Assembly: GCA_016218915.1 (NCBI GenBank)
Contig: JACRCQ010000036.1
Coordinates: 1 to 64,000 of the forward strand
DNA: 64,000 bases
DNA from: Deltaproteobacteria bacterium
Lineage (GTDB): Bacteria > Myxococcota_A > Polyangia > Polyangiales > Polyangiaceae
Direction: 5' to 3'
In this document: piece after piece, positions 45,673-55,283 of the stretch
How positions within the stretch are numbered: position 1 is the first letter of the stretch
How the letters are laid out: every line of letters starts with the position of its first letter
Notes under the pieces: model-generated
What the model saw: only the letters and a program-made list of their open reading frames with translations
Told to the model about the DNA's origin: nothing
The model's database searches: none
Position numbers and translations under genes: made by a program

Positions 45673-46191
45673 GTGCAAGGTCGAACGGTATGGCTAGCCG
45701 CCTTGGCGATCACGTCCTTCGTCGGGTGCACGGAGTACATGGGTCCGCCAGCGTCGCCGGAGTATTGGCGGCCCAAGCCACCGGACCCGAATCCTCCGCA
45801 GGCGTTGATCCAGAGCGAGCCGGAGCCAGAAGCGGAAGACGAGCCGACGCAGACTCCGCGAGAGCTCATGGCGGCTGCGCCTGTGGACCCGGCGCCGAAG
45901 GCACGCCCGCGCAGCATCAATCTCGGCTACACGGGCGACGGCGTGCTCGCAGGCGGGATCACGCGGGACACCGAGATCACGCCCAGGCAGGCGCCCAGCC
46001 CGTACGCGTACCAGAGCTGGCAAGACTACGTGAATGCACCGCGCTGGAGAGCTGCAGGGCCGCAGTGGCGCGGGCGCGTGGGGCCCCTGCCCGGATACGG
46101 CTATGGAGCGCCCTACGGAGTTGCACCCCCTGGGATGGGTCCAGTGCCTCCGTGCGCGTACAGCCCGAACGGGGTTGGCCCGGCCTGGTAG
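45673..46191 (+). CDS. Predicted lipoprotein with Pro/Tyr/Gly-rich tail
   Basis: A 172-residue lipoprotein. Start is GTG 45673, preceded by AAGGAGG. Lipobox TSFVGC (Cys19). A Pro/Glu-rich middle and a C-terminal tail with repeated GYG/PYG (YGYGAPYGVAPPGMGP). Possibly an adhesive or surface protein. A weak TTGACG-17-GATCAT promoter at 45527-45555 is the only one I see upstream. Not a named family. Confidence 0.65.
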   Translation: MQGRTVWLAALAITSFVGCTEYMGPPASPEYWRPKPPDPNPPQALIQSEPEPEAEDEPTQTPRELMAAAPVDPAPKARPRSINLGYTGDGVLAGGITRDTEITPRQAPSPYAYQSWQDYVNAPRWRAAGPQWRGRVGPLPGYGYGAPYGVAPPGMGPVPPCAYSPNGVGPAW

Positions 46192-46280
46192 AACACCCCT
46201 GATCAGCGCTCGGATCGAACGTCTCAGTCGCGCTCTGCGGTGCGACCGGCATTCGATCGGCCGAGGCGCTACACTGGTTC

Positions 46281-47459
46281 GTGGCCTCGAGGAAGCAAGT
46301 GGCCGGCGTTGCGGCTCTGGTGATCGTCGGCTCTCTCCTTGCCCTTCGCGCTGGTGTTCAGCACACCTCGTGGCTCGGCCCCTGGCTCGCGGACGTCGGC
46401 AGGTCGGTGGTGGGCGCGCCTGCGGTAGGGAAGGTCGAGGACGCAGTCTATGGCGTTGAGGAGCAGTGGAACCGATGGCGTCACGCCTCGGATCCTCCGC
46501 AGCCGATGTGGCGTCCAGCCCCCAGCGTTCCCTCGGCAGCAGGACCGCAGCCTGCACCGAAGACCGCAGACAACGATGTTGCGTTCAAGCCCGCGCCGGT
46601 GGGGCCGATGCACGAGCGCTACACCTCGACCGGGGACGGGCTCTGGACGCCATTGGCCGACGCGCGGCAATCGGGCGAGCCTGCGAGGATGTACAAGACC
46701 TTCCTGCACCCGGATGATGCGCGGGCGTGGGCGGCTGTGGCCGTGGTTGCCGTGGATCTGTCGAGCGTGGAGCTGCACCTCGAGCCGGGACTCTACGTTC
46801 CAGAGGCGACCGAACCTGAAGCCCGCACGATGAGCCGTCCTGGACTCATCCCCAAGGAGCACCAATCGACTGTACTCGCAGCCTTCAATGGTGGATTCAA
46901 GGCGGTCCATGGCAACCTGGGCATGCACGTTCACGGCATCACACTGCTGCGCGCCCAGCCCTGGGGCTGCACGATCGTCAAGACCAGCGACGGGCGCATT
47001 GCCATCGACACGTGGAGCGAGCTCGAAGGGGAGCCGGCGTCGCGCGTGTGGTGGAGGCAGACGCCGCAGTGCCTGGTTCGCAAGGGAAGATTCGGAGACG
47101 GGGTCCTGGTGGATGGGAACACGAACTGGGGAGCGTCGGTAAGTGGCAGTACGTACATCCGAAGATCAGCGGTGGGGATCGACGCAACGGGCCGGGTGTT
47201 GTTCGTGGGGATTGGAGAAGCAGTGACAGCGAGCGGGATGGCGCGTGCGATGGCGCATGCAGGGGCAGACACGGTGGGGCAGCTGGACGTGAACGGGTCG
47301 CTTCCGAAGTTCCTGCTGTTCGAGCCTCAGACCCTGACAGCGCGTCCTCTGTACCCGGGGTTGATCCATTCGCGTGGAGAGTATGTAAGAGACGCGTCGT
47401 CGAGGGACTTCTTCTACATCACGCGCAAGGCGGTGGGCGAAGGGGCGAAGGCGCGTTGA
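46281..47459 (+). CDS. Phosphodiester-glycosidase-domain (NAGPA/DUF2233) membrane-anchored protein
   Basis: A 392-residue protein with a GTG start and an N-terminal anchor (VAGVAALVIVGSLLALRAG). The domain at about 155-385 is of the phosphodiester glycosidase type seen in uncovering enzyme (NAGPA): VLAAFNGGFKAVHGNLGMHV, CTIVKTSDGRIAIDTW and GQLDVNGS. Such enzymes cleave N-acetylglucosamine from phosphate diesters in cell-surface glycans. Target unknown. Confidence 0.75.
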   Translation: MASRKQVAGVAALVIVGSLLALRAGVQHTSWLGPWLADVGRSVVGAPAVGKVEDAVYGVEEQWNRWRHASDPPQPMWRPAPSVPSAAGPQPAPKTADNDVAFKPAPVGPMHERYTSTGDGLWTPLADARQSGEPARMYKTFLHPDDARAWAAVAVVAVDLSSVELHLEPGLYVPEATEPEARTMSRPGLIPKEHQSTVLAAFNGGFKAVHGNLGMHVHGITLLRAQPWGCTIVKTSDGRIAIDTWSELEGEPASRVWWRQTPQCLVRKGRFGDGVLVDGNTNWGASVSGSTYIRRSAVGIDATGRVLFVGIGEAVTASGMARAMAHAGADTVGQLDVNGSLPKFLLFEPQTLTARPLYPGLIHSRGEYVRDASSRDFFYITRKAVGEGAKAR

Positions 47460-47501
47460 GGAAGGCGGCGGCGCAAGCGGTCCAATGATAGGGTGACCGC
47501 C

Positions 47502-47801
47502 ATGTCGTCCATGATCCCGAACGAGGCGCCGTCGGATGCCGTTCCACGTCCCAGCCCGCAGGACGACGGCAAGGGCGACGCGAACTGGGCGCTCGGCTTG
47601 GCGATCGCTTCTGTCGTTTTCTGCGCGCCACTGACCGCTCCTCTTGCGCTGTGGAAAGCAATCCGCTCGACGCGCACGCGACCCTATGCACGGGCAACGG
47701 CGGCGATCGTGCTCGCCGTGTTCGGCTTGCTGACTTCGGCCTTCTTCTGGTTCCTCGCGGTCTGGCAGTACCTCTCGCCGGAATCGCCGCGCGCGCACTG
47801 A
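47502..47801 (+). CDS. Small two-helix membrane protein (DUF4190-like)
   Basis: A 99-residue protein with two hydrophobic segments (WALGLAIASVVFCAPLTAPLAL and AAIVLAVFGLLTSAFFWFLAV) typical of small inner-membrane proteins with a GLAIAS-type motif. A GTG nine bases before and an ATG nine bases after are alternatives. Lies 42 bases after the glycosidase gene and probably shares its transcript. Confidence 0.6.
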   Translation: MSSMIPNEAPSDAVPRPSPQDDGKGDANWALGLAIASVVFCAPLTAPLALWKAIRSTRTRPYARATAAIVLAVFGLLTSAFFWFLAVWQYLSPESPRAH

Positions 47802-47870
47802 CGACCGGCGCGACGGGCCCTCTTTCCAAGTGCCCGGCGGGCGCTGCCGCCCCTCTGCAACTGCCTACGG

Positions 47871-49097
47871 CTAATTCCCAAACACCGTCGCGATCTCCCA
47901 GTCCGCCTCGAACGTCTCCTGCATCGTCGTGACCACCGCCACCTCCTCGGTGACCACCCCGACCTCCCGGTTCTTCGTCAGCGATGTCCAGCTCAGATTC
48001 TCCGACCCAGCGTAGGCTCTGGCGCTGTCAGCCACGATCGCCTTGACGTGCACGCTCGGGCTCGCCAGCCACCGCGCCTCGATCCCGAGCCCTGCCAGGT
48101 ACGCCGCTGCATCGGTGTTCGCGTCGATCCAGCTCGGAGCTGCGAGCAGCACGCGAACCTCCACGCCGGCTGCCTTGCGCTCGGCCACGGCTTCTCGCAC
48201 CTGCTTGTCCGAAAACTGCATGGACTCGATCGCAAGCGACGACGTCGCAGCATGGATCACGGCGAGGATCCGGTCCTTGGCGTTGACAGGAGAGACGACC
48301 AGCCGCGTGCACGACAGGTCCGGGGTGACCTTCTGCCAATCCGCCTCGAACAGCGCGATCATGTCTTCCAGGTCCTGCGGATCCTTGTCGCTTACGATGT
48401 AGTTCCGCTCCTTGGCCATGTACGACTTCGAGTAGTTGCCCGTGGACAGCACGGCTTCCTTGCCATCGACCACCAGCACCTTGGCGTGCATGTACGTGAA
48501 CTGCGGATCGCTCCAGCGCACCTGGGCCCCGGCTGCGGTGAGCTGGTCGTAGTACTTCTGGTTGGTGTCGATCTGGGACTGATCGAGAATCACCCGCACC
48601 AGCTTCCCTTCCGAAGCCTTCTGCTTGAGCGTGTCCAGGATTCCCCCATAGCCCATCATGTAGACCATGACCCGGATGTCATTCTGGGCCTTTGCGAGCG
48701 CTGTGACGAACGGCGCCTCCCCGGACTCGGGGAGCACCGACAGCTCCAAAGGGGTCTCTCGCGGGTCGGTCGCCTGGCACGCCGGTGGCGCGTCGGAGTG
48801 CGGCGCGTCCGAAGGAGACGGCGCGTCGAAGTGCGCGTCCGAGGCCAGGGCATCTGCCACGGCAACGTCGCTGGCTGCATCGCTCCAGGCATCCGCGGTC
48901 ACCGCGTCCGGCACGGACCCATCAGGCAGGGCTGCCTCGTCCGCAGCAGCGTCGAGCCCCGGCTCCGAAACGGCAGGGGCGGCGTCCGACGACGAGCCGC
49001 ACGCCGACAGTCCGATCAGCAGGGCCGCCGCGCACGCGGCTGCGACCTGAGAGGGCAAGGAAAGACGCGACAAGATGACCGGGCGGAGCGTGAGCAT
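47871..49097 (-). CDS. Phospholipase-D-superfamily lipoprotein
   Basis: A 408-residue lipoprotein (LIGLSAC, Cys33) with an Asp/Ala linker, then two PLD half-domains. Each has an HxK(x4)D motif: HAKVLVVDGKEAVLSTGNYS and HVKAIVADSARAYAGSENLS. Both HKD-type sites appear intact. Could be a phospholipase or nuclease; sequence alone does not decide. The paired motifs favour PLD-type phosphotransfer. ATG start at the signal peptide. It is divergent from the large STAND regulator. Confidence 0.85.
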   Translation of the reverse strand: MLTLRPVILSRLSLPSQVAAACAAALLIGLSACGSSSDAAPAVSEPGLDAAADEAALPDGSVPDAVTADAWSDAASDVAVADALASDAHFDAPSPSDAPHSDAPPACQATDPRETPLELSVLPESGEAPFVTALAKAQNDIRVMVYMMGYGGILDTLKQKASEGKLVRVILDQSQIDTNQKYYDQLTAAGAQVRWSDPQFTYMHAKVLVVDGKEAVLSTGNYSKSYMAKERNYIVSDKDPQDLEDMIALFEADWQKVTPDLSCTRLVVSPVNAKDRILAVIHAATSSLAIESMQFSDKQVREAVAERKAAGVEVRVLLAAPSWIDANTDAAAYLAGLGIEARWLASPSVHVKAIVADSARAYAGSENLSWTSLTKNREVGVVTEEVAVVTTMQETFEADWEIATVFGN

Positions 49098-49146
49098 GGG
49101 GGCGATCCTAGCACCACCGAACGCCCCGCCTACCGCGCGGGCCGAA

Positions 49147-49164
49147 CTTTGAGGATCTTTGAGG
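49147..49164. promoter_or_regulatory. Direct repeat between PLD and STAND genes
   Basis: CTTTGAGG at 49147-49154 and 49157-49164, offset by 10 bases or one helical turn, in the divergent intergenic space of a gene whose product has a DNA-binding domain. A possible operator for it. Low confidence. Confidence 0.3.
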
Positions 49165-49219
49165 TCAGCCTGGGGCCCCGGCTCGACGCCTGGGAGCCCG
49201 CAGGATACCCTCGCCGTCC

Positions 49220-51898
49220 ATGCGTTCGTCGCGCGGCTCCCCGTCCAGGGTCAGGCAACGCGGTCCGGTCGGCCGCGATCGCGAGCTTGCCCAGGTCCGC
49301 GCAGCCTGGGACTCCGGGGCCCGGCTCATCACCGCCTGGGGGCCGGGCGGTAGTGGCAAGAGCTGCCTGATCCGGCACTTCGCAGCCTGGCTCGCTTCTG
49401 CCAAGGCTCCGATCGCTGTGCGCGATCTGTCCGATGCCCGCGACACCAGCGACTTGCGCCGCAAGGCAGCGGAGGTCCTGCCCGGGTCAGGCCCGAAGAA
49501 GCGCTCGTCCAAGCCGGCCCGCAAAGCGAATCCGACGAGCGCGATCCTGCTCGTGGATGGACTTGATCGAATCGGACGCGACGGCGGCGAGCTGATTCGG
49601 GAATGGCTCGATGCCCAGCTCCCCTTGCGCGTCCTGGCTACGTCACGGGAGGCGCTCTGGCTGCCAGAGGAGCAGCGGGTGGAGGTGGGGCCTCTGGGGC
49701 TGGCCGAAGGGTGCGAGTTGCTGATGCGCGAGGCGCGCGATGCATGTGGAGCCCGCGCCGAGGAATGGCTGCACGAGCCTGCGCTGGAGCGGATTGTCGA
49801 CGGCGTCGACGCGCTCCCGCTCTCCCTGGAGATCGTGGCAGCGCAGCTCGCCCTCCTGTCGCCCAAAGAGCTGGAGTCGCGCCTGTCGCAGCAGCTCGAC
49901 ATGGCTCCGGTGCGTGCGCCCCACCCTGGCCACGAATCGCTGCGGGCCGTGGTCGACGAATCCTGGAGCGCGCTGTCTGCATCCGAGCAGATGGCGCTCA
50001 TGCGCCTGTCGGTGTGCAGCACGACCATGGCGGTCGAGATGGCGGAGCAGCTCCTGCAATCCGATGCCCGCGACAGGCCGCTGCGCGTGATCGAGAGCCT
50101 GCGACGCCGGGCCATGCTCCGCCTCGACGACCAGCAGCAAGGCGGCACGAGGCTGCGTCTCTACAGCGCTGTGAGGCTGTTTGCTGGTCAGGCGCTGGCC
50201 GAGACCGACGGCTGGGACCGGGTGCACGAGGCCTTTGCCAAGGCAACGCTCTGGCAGATGGAGCGTGCCGCAGCCGATGCGCGCACCCGGGCCGACGCGA
50301 ACGCGATGGCGCGATTGCGCAGCGAAGAGGCCAATGGGCAGTCGGCCTATGCATGGTACCGTGGGCGGGCGCCGGAGGAGGCTGGCCGGGTTGCCCTGGC
50401 GCTGCAGGAGATCTATCGCGTTCACGGGCCATTCCCGGCGCAGATTGACCTGCTCACAGAGGCGATCGCAGGTCTTCCAGCGTCAGGCTCTTTCGCGCTT
50501 GGCACGCAATTGCTCGTCGCACGCGCGGAGCTTTTGCGATTGTGTGGGCACGCGGCAGAGGCTGCGGCTGACCTTTCGGTCGTCATCGCTGCGCCTGAGA
50601 CGGACGTGCCTGGCAAAGTCGAAGCTCAGCGGCTGCTCGGCACGGTGCAGCGCATGAGAGGCGAGCTGAGCGAAGCGCTGGACAGCAAACGGAAAGCGTT
50701 GCAGATGGCCAGGCAGGCGCGCTTGCGCTCCCACGAAGCCCGATGCCTCGGCGATCTGGGAACGATCCACGCTGCGCTGGGACAGCTGCACGAGGCAGCC
50801 CGGCATCATCGCGCCGCCCTGGACCTTCACAGGCGTGTGGGGGACCTGGCGGCCGAAGGGGTCGAGCTGTCCAATCTCGGGGTTGCCACCCATCGTCTCG
50901 GGCACATGCAGCAGGCAAGGGAGATTCACGAGCAAGCGGTTGCCATCCATCGCAAGGTGGGCAATCGGCGATCCGAGGCGGGCGACTTGTGTCATCTCGC
51001 GTTCGTGCTTCATCAGATGGGCAAGCTCGCCGAAGCGGACCCCTGTTTCGAGAGTGCCTTGCGCGTGTGCATGGAGCTGGGGGACCGTCAGCTCGCCGCC
51101 GTGGTCAAGACCTGGTGGGGCGATCTCCTGACCGAGATGGGGCGTGAGACGCAGTCCGCGGTTTTGCTGCAGGAAGCGCTTGGGTTCCATGAAGCGGCCG
51201 AGGACGCGCGACTGCAGGCCATAGCCCACTTGCACCTGGCTCATGCGTACCGGGCAGCGGGTCGTCTGACCGATGCGGTCGACGAGCTCCACGCTGCGAT
51301 CAGCGCTGCGCCACCTGCGCAGGCGCCTGTCCTTGCGCTCTCGCACGCGTACCTGGCGAGGTTGCTCGAGGGCTCGCCAAGGATCGAGCTGGCCGCGACG
51401 CATCGCCGTGAGGCTCTGTCGCTGCTCGGCCAGGTACCGAGCCCGCTCACGGTCCTTGCTGTGAGTCTGCTGGCGGGACAGGACCAGGAGGGGAAGCTTC
51501 CCATGTCCCTTGCGGAGGCGAGCGGGCTGTCGAGCGATGTGCGCCGCGCTCTGGCGTGGACCGTGCGGGCGCAGCCTGATGCTCGAACCTTGGTGGTGGG
51601 GGGCGGGTGCCAATGGGTTGCGCTGGGCAAGACGCGCGTGGAGCTGGGGCGCCGCAAGAGCCTGCGGCTCATTGTCGCGTGTCTGGTGGAGGAGCGGCTT
51701 CAGCATCCTGGCAAAGGGCTACCGTGCCACAGGCTGACGGAAGCTGGCTGGCCTGGAGAGAAGATGAGTGTCGAAGCTGCGCAGAAGCGGGTCTACACAG
51801 CGATGTGGACGCTGCGAAAGGAAGGTCTCGAGCGGATCGTCACGACGACGCAGGACGGCTACTTGATCGATCCGTCGGTGGAGGTGAGGAGGCGGTAG
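49220..51898 (+). CDS. STAND NTPase with TPR repeats and C-terminal winged-helix domain
   Basis: An 892-residue regulator of the signal-transduction ATPase type. Walker A WGPGGSGKSCL is at residues 40-50, Walker B AILLVDGLD about 113-121, and the sensor region SREALWLPEE after 140. A helical arm leads to TPR repeats at about 430-690 (LGDLGTIHAALGQLHEAARHH). Its last 100 residues look like a PhoB/OmpR-type winged helix (GRRKSLRLIVACLVEERL, AAQKRVYTAMWTLRKEGLERI) placed at the C-terminus. Ligand probably binds the TPR region. It lies divergently to the PLD lipoprotein, its likely target. No insertion or frameshift. Confidence 0.85.
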   Translation: MRSSRGSPSRVRQRGPVGRDRELAQVRAAWDSGARLITAWGPGGSGKSCLIRHFAAWLASAKAPIAVRDLSDARDTSDLRRKAAEVLPGSGPKKRSSKPARKANPTSAILLVDGLDRIGRDGGELIREWLDAQLPLRVLATSREALWLPEEQRVEVGPLGLAEGCELLMREARDACGARAEEWLHEPALERIVDGVDALPLSLEIVAAQLALLSPKELESRLSQQLDMAPVRAPHPGHESLRAVVDESWSALSASEQMALMRLSVCSTTMAVEMAEQLLQSDARDRPLRVIESLRRRAMLRLDDQQQGGTRLRLYSAVRLFAGQALAETDGWDRVHEAFAKATLWQMERAAADARTRADANAMARLRSEEANGQSAYAWYRGRAPEEAGRVALALQEIYRVHGPFPAQIDLLTEAIAGLPASGSFALGTQLLVARAELLRLCGHAAEAAADLSVVIAAPETDVPGKVEAQRLLGTVQRMRGELSEALDSKRKALQMARQARLRSHEARCLGDLGTIHAALGQLHEAARHHRAALDLHRRVGDLAAEGVELSNLGVATHRLGHMQQAREIHEQAVAIHRKVGNRRSEAGDLCHLAFVLHQMGKLAEADPCFESALRVCMELGDRQLAAVVKTWWGDLLTEMGRETQSAVLLQEALGFHEAAEDARLQAIAHLHLAHAYRAAGRLTDAVDELHAAISAAPPAQAPVLALSHAYLARLLEGSPRIELAATHRREALSLLGQVPSPLTVLAVSLLAGQDQEGKLPMSLAEASGLSSDVRRALAWTVRAQPDARTLVVGGGCQWVALGKTRVELGRRKSLRLIVACLVEERLQHPGKGLPCHRLTEAGWPGEKMSVEAAQKRVYTAMWTLRKEGLERIVTTTQDGYLIDPSVEVRRR

Positions 51899-51930
51899 GG
51901 TCGAGCTTGGCCTGCATTTCCCGGTCCCCC

Positions 51931-52095
51931 CTACCCGCTACCCGCTACCCGCTACCCGCTACCCGCTATCCTCTCGCCCTACAAGCTCGCCGACTCAGTG
52001 AACGAGCCGCCGCCGGGGCCGGAGGGCATGCGCGCGAATCTGGCCTACGTGCGGGGCAGGCGGCGGCGAGCGACACGGCGTTGCGAATCTGAGGT
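51931..52095. repeat. Dispersed repeat, right copy (heptamer array plus palindromic module)
   Basis: Five CTACCCG heptamers (51931-51965) then TATCCTCTCGCCC, then a GC-rich module with GAGCCGCCGCCGGGG and GCAGGCGGCGGCGAGCG that can pair. The same order of blocks is seen at 1-155, with some base changes. It lies between the STAND gene and the 5'-nucleotidase gene. Confidence 0.75.
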
Positions 52096-52152
52096 GAACT
52101 AGGCGCCAACCGACACTTGCCTGAACGCATTGAACCCTCTTCGACCCGCGGT

Positions 52153-54099
52153 ATGCTGCGCCTCCTGATGTTGCGCAGACTCAACCTCCTGGTCCTGGCT
52201 GCTGTCGCTTCCCTGGCTGGCTGCAACGAGCCGAGGCATCCATCCGCCGGGCAAGATCTCGACGGGCCTAACGACGTCTTCGCGCCAGAAGCCGCACCGC
52301 AGGCAGGACAGGACGCCTGCAGCGTGCTTCGGGTCGCGCGCGAGCTCGATGCGGATTCGCTCCGTCAGATGCTGGGTGCGGCTGCGGCCGACAACCTCGT
52401 GCGCACACGGACCGCGCAATGGATCAGCTCCCTTGCCGAGCTCGACGCCGTGCCTTTCGTCGGTCCAAGGGCGCTTGCCAAGCTTCGCGCAACGGCTGCC
52501 GGCCCCTACGCCTGCGGCGTGGTGCCTGTGCGCCTTCTCGCCATCAACGACTTCCACGGCAACTTGGAACCGCCGTCCGGTTCCAGCGGTCACATCGCCA
52601 CCAGGGGGCCAGCGCCGCGATCGATCCAAGCCGGTGGCGTCGAATTCCTCGCAACGCACGTCAAGAAGGCCGCTTCTTCAAGCCCGTACCCCTTCGTCGT
52701 GGCCGCTGGGGACATGATCGGCGCATCGCCCTTGATGTCTGCCTTGTTCCACGACGAAGCGACGGTCGAGGCGATGAACCGGATGGGTCTGTCGCTGTCT
52801 GCGGTGGGCAACCACGAGCTCGACGAAGGGCTCGGCGAGCTCAGGCGGATGCAGGGCGGTGGCTGCCATCCAGTCGACGGGTGCAAGGCGGGCCAGCCTT
52901 ACCCAGGAGCCGCGTTCCACTACCTGGCAGCGAACGTGATCGTGACCGCGACCGGGAAGCCAGCCTTCCCACCTTACGAAATACGCTCGTTTCGCGGAGC
53001 CAGGGTTGCATTCGTGGGAGTCACGACCCGCGACACGCCGACCTACACCTCCCTGTCCAACGTCGAGGGGCTCGAGTTCCGCGACGAAGCCGCTGCGGTC
53101 AATGCGCTTGTGCCGGAGATCCGATCGCGCGGAGTGGAAGCCATCGTCGTGCTCATGCACGAAGGCGGCAAGGTCGCCTCCGGGTCTGACTGCAAGGACC
53201 CCACCGGGGTCGGCTTCGAGATCGCCCGGCGCCTGGATCCATCGGTCAGCGTGGTGATCACCGGGCACACGCACGAGGCCTATGTCTGCGATATGCAGGG
53301 CAAGCTGGTGACGAGCGCTGCGTCGTACGGGCGTCTGGTCACCCAGATCGATCTCGGCGTCGACGAGGTGAATGGCAAGGTCGTCTCCAAGCACGCCGAG
53401 AACATCGCAGTGACGCGGGACGTGGCCCGCGACGTGGCACTGACTACGCTCCTCGATCGTTATCGGAAGGTCGGGGCGCCCATTGCGAACCGGGTGATCG
53501 GCCGAATCACAGGGAGCCTGACCCGGCTGGGGAACCAGGCAGGCGAGACGTACCTGGGAGACGTCATTGCAGACGCGCAGCTCGCAGCGACCTCGGCTCC
53601 GGACAAGGGCGGCGCGCAAATCGCCTTCACCAACCCGGGCGGGATCAGGACCGATCTGATCGCGGACGAGGTCAGCGGAGGCGAGCAGGTAGGGGAGGTG
53701 ACGTATGGGGAGGCGTTTGCGGCACAGCCGTTCGACAACACCCTGGTGACGTTGACGCTGACGGGCGCGCAGCTCGACGCTCTTCTGGAGCAGCAGTGGG
53801 CCCAGGGCGTGACGATGCTCGCGGTGTCCAAGGGGCTGACCTACACCTGGAAGGCGTCGAATCCGGTGGGAGAGCGGGTGAGCGACCTCAAGCTCGCGAA
53901 CGTGCCGATCGAGATGGCACGCAGCTACCGCGTGACCGTCAACGCGTTCCTCGCTGGAGGCGGAGACGGCTTCACGGTGCTGCGGCAGGCCGCGGAGCGG
54001 GTGAATGGCGTGTCCGACATCGCGGCGCTGGAATCCTACCTGGGGAGCCACTCGCCGGTTTCGGCGCCGTCCTTGGACCGGATCAAGCGCGAGCCGTAG
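52153..54099 (+). CDS. 5'-nucleotidase-family lipoprotein with helix-hairpin-helix-like segment
   Basis: A 648-residue lipoprotein (LAGC, Cys24). A helix-hairpin-helix-like segment covers about 90-112 (ISSLAELDAVPFVGPRALAKL). Then a metallophosphoesterase domain with INDFHGN, GDMIGASP, GNHELDEG and GHTHEAY, and a 5'-nucleotidase C-terminal domain (NPGGIRTDL, PFDNTLVTLTLTG, AGGGDGF). The metal ligands look intact. Exported nucleotide phosphatase for scavenging phosphate or nucleosides is likely. ATG 52153 is chosen; one five codons later is also possible. Confidence 0.88.
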   Translation: MLRLLMLRRLNLLVLAAVASLAGCNEPRHPSAGQDLDGPNDVFAPEAAPQAGQDACSVLRVARELDADSLRQMLGAAAADNLVRTRTAQWISSLAELDAVPFVGPRALAKLRATAAGPYACGVVPVRLLAINDFHGNLEPPSGSSGHIATRGPAPRSIQAGGVEFLATHVKKAASSSPYPFVVAAGDMIGASPLMSALFHDEATVEAMNRMGLSLSAVGNHELDEGLGELRRMQGGGCHPVDGCKAGQPYPGAAFHYLAANVIVTATGKPAFPPYEIRSFRGARVAFVGVTTRDTPTYTSLSNVEGLEFRDEAAAVNALVPEIRSRGVEAIVVLMHEGGKVASGSDCKDPTGVGFEIARRLDPSVSVVITGHTHEAYVCDMQGKLVTSAASYGRLVTQIDLGVDEVNGKVVSKHAENIAVTRDVARDVALTTLLDRYRKVGAPIANRVIGRITGSLTRLGNQAGETYLGDVIADAQLAATSAPDKGGAQIAFTNPGGIRTDLIADEVSGGEQVGEVTYGEAFAAQPFDNTLVTLTLTGAQLDALLEQQWAQGVTMLAVSKGLTYTWKASNPVGERVSDLKLANVPIEMARSYRVTVNAFLAGGGDGFTVLRQAAERVNGVSDIAALESYLGSHSPVSAPSLDRIKREP

Positions 54100-54158
54100 C
54101 CGGGGCAAGTTCGCCGTAAACTTCGCGCAGATGGCTGGTTGATGGTACTTACGCAAGC

Positions 54159-55277
54159 ATGAGCCAGCGTATTCGTGTGGGCATCATTTTCGGCGGACGC
54201 TCCGGCGAGCACGAGGTGTCGCTCCGATCAGCCCGTTCGATCCTCGAAGCCCTCGACCCTCTGCGCTTCGAGCCGGTGTTGGTGGGGATCGATCACGATG
54301 GGCGGTGGCACCTGCAAGAAGCTGCCCGTGCCATGCTCCCCGCTGCAGACGGCGCGCTGATACTCGATGACCGCACCTCTGCCCTCGCGATTTCCCCCTG
54401 CAGCGGCACAGCCCTCGTCCAGCCCGGAACCTCGGGTCCGGGCGGCTTGCCGATCGACGTGTTCTTCCCAGTCCTACACGGCACCTATGGCGAAGATGGC
54501 ACGATTCAGGGCTTGCTCGAGATGGCCGACGTTGCCTATGCAGGCTCGGGCGTGCTCGGGTCAGCGGTGGGCATGGACAAGGACGTAGCCAAGCGCTTGC
54601 TTCGCGACGCTGGCATTCCAGTCGTGGACTGGCTGGTCGCCCGGTCGTGGCAGCGGGACGCCTTGCCCGACCGGCTGGTGGCGGAGCGCATCGGGTTCCC
54701 GTGCTTCGTCAAGCCGGCCAATCTCGGCTCTTCGGTCGGCGTGCACAAGGTCAAGTCCGAGGAAGCGCTGCAACGGGCGCTGGACGACGCTTTCCAATAC
54801 GACACCAAGCTCTTGATCGAGAAAGCCGTGGATGCGCGGGAGATCGAGTGCGCGGTGCTGGGCAACGAGCTCCCCGAAGCATCGATTCCGGGAGAGATCA
54901 TCCCCCATGCCGAGTTCTACTCGTACGAAGCCAAATACATTGACAGCGACGGGGCCGGGCTGGCCATTCCCGCGAATGTGACCACCGAGCAACGAGACCG
55001 GGTGCGAAAGCTCGCGGTCGAAACGTTCCAGGCGCTGGAGCTGGACGGCATGGCCAGAGTGGACTTCTTCCTCGATCGAAAGACCGGGGAGCTGTTCGTC
55101 AACGAGGTCAACACGATTCCGGGGTTCACCTCGATCAGCATGTATCCGAAGCTCTGGGAGGCATCGGGCCTCAGCTTCTCCCAGCTGGTCACGCGGCTGC
55201 TCGAGCTGGGGATCGAGCGTCACAACCGAAGGCGAGCCCTTCGCACCCGCTATCAGCCAGAATCCACGCCAACCTGA
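54159..55277 (+). CDS. ddl: D-alanine-D-alanine ligase
   Basis: A 372-residue ATP-grasp enzyme for peptidoglycan precursor synthesis. IIFGGRSGEHEVSLRSA at the start, then FPVLHGTYGEDGTIQGL, FVKPANLGSSVGVHKVK and the metal-ligand segment VDFFLDRK with FVNEVNTIPGFTSISMYP. Full length, DdlA-like. The start has no strong ribosome-binding site. It is followed after six bases by a phosphatidyltransferase gene, so the two are probably cotranscribed. Confidence 0.94.
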   Translation: MSQRIRVGIIFGGRSGEHEVSLRSARSILEALDPLRFEPVLVGIDHDGRWHLQEAARAMLPAADGALILDDRTSALAISPCSGTALVQPGTSGPGGLPIDVFFPVLHGTYGEDGTIQGLLEMADVAYAGSGVLGSAVGMDKDVAKRLLRDAGIPVVDWLVARSWQRDALPDRLVAERIGFPCFVKPANLGSSVGVHKVKSEEALQRALDDAFQYDTKLLIEKAVDAREIECAVLGNELPEASIPGEIIPHAEFYSYEAKYIDSDGAGLAIPANVTTEQRDRVRKLAVETFQALELDGMARVDFFLDRKTGELFVNEVNTIPGFTSISMYPKLWEASGLSFSQLVTRLLELGIERHNRRRALRTRYQPESTPT

Positions 55278-55283
55278 ACCACG

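Noticed and set aside
51931..51965. Heptamer array as a CRISPR
   Set aside because: Units are seven bases without spacers, and no cas gene is near.
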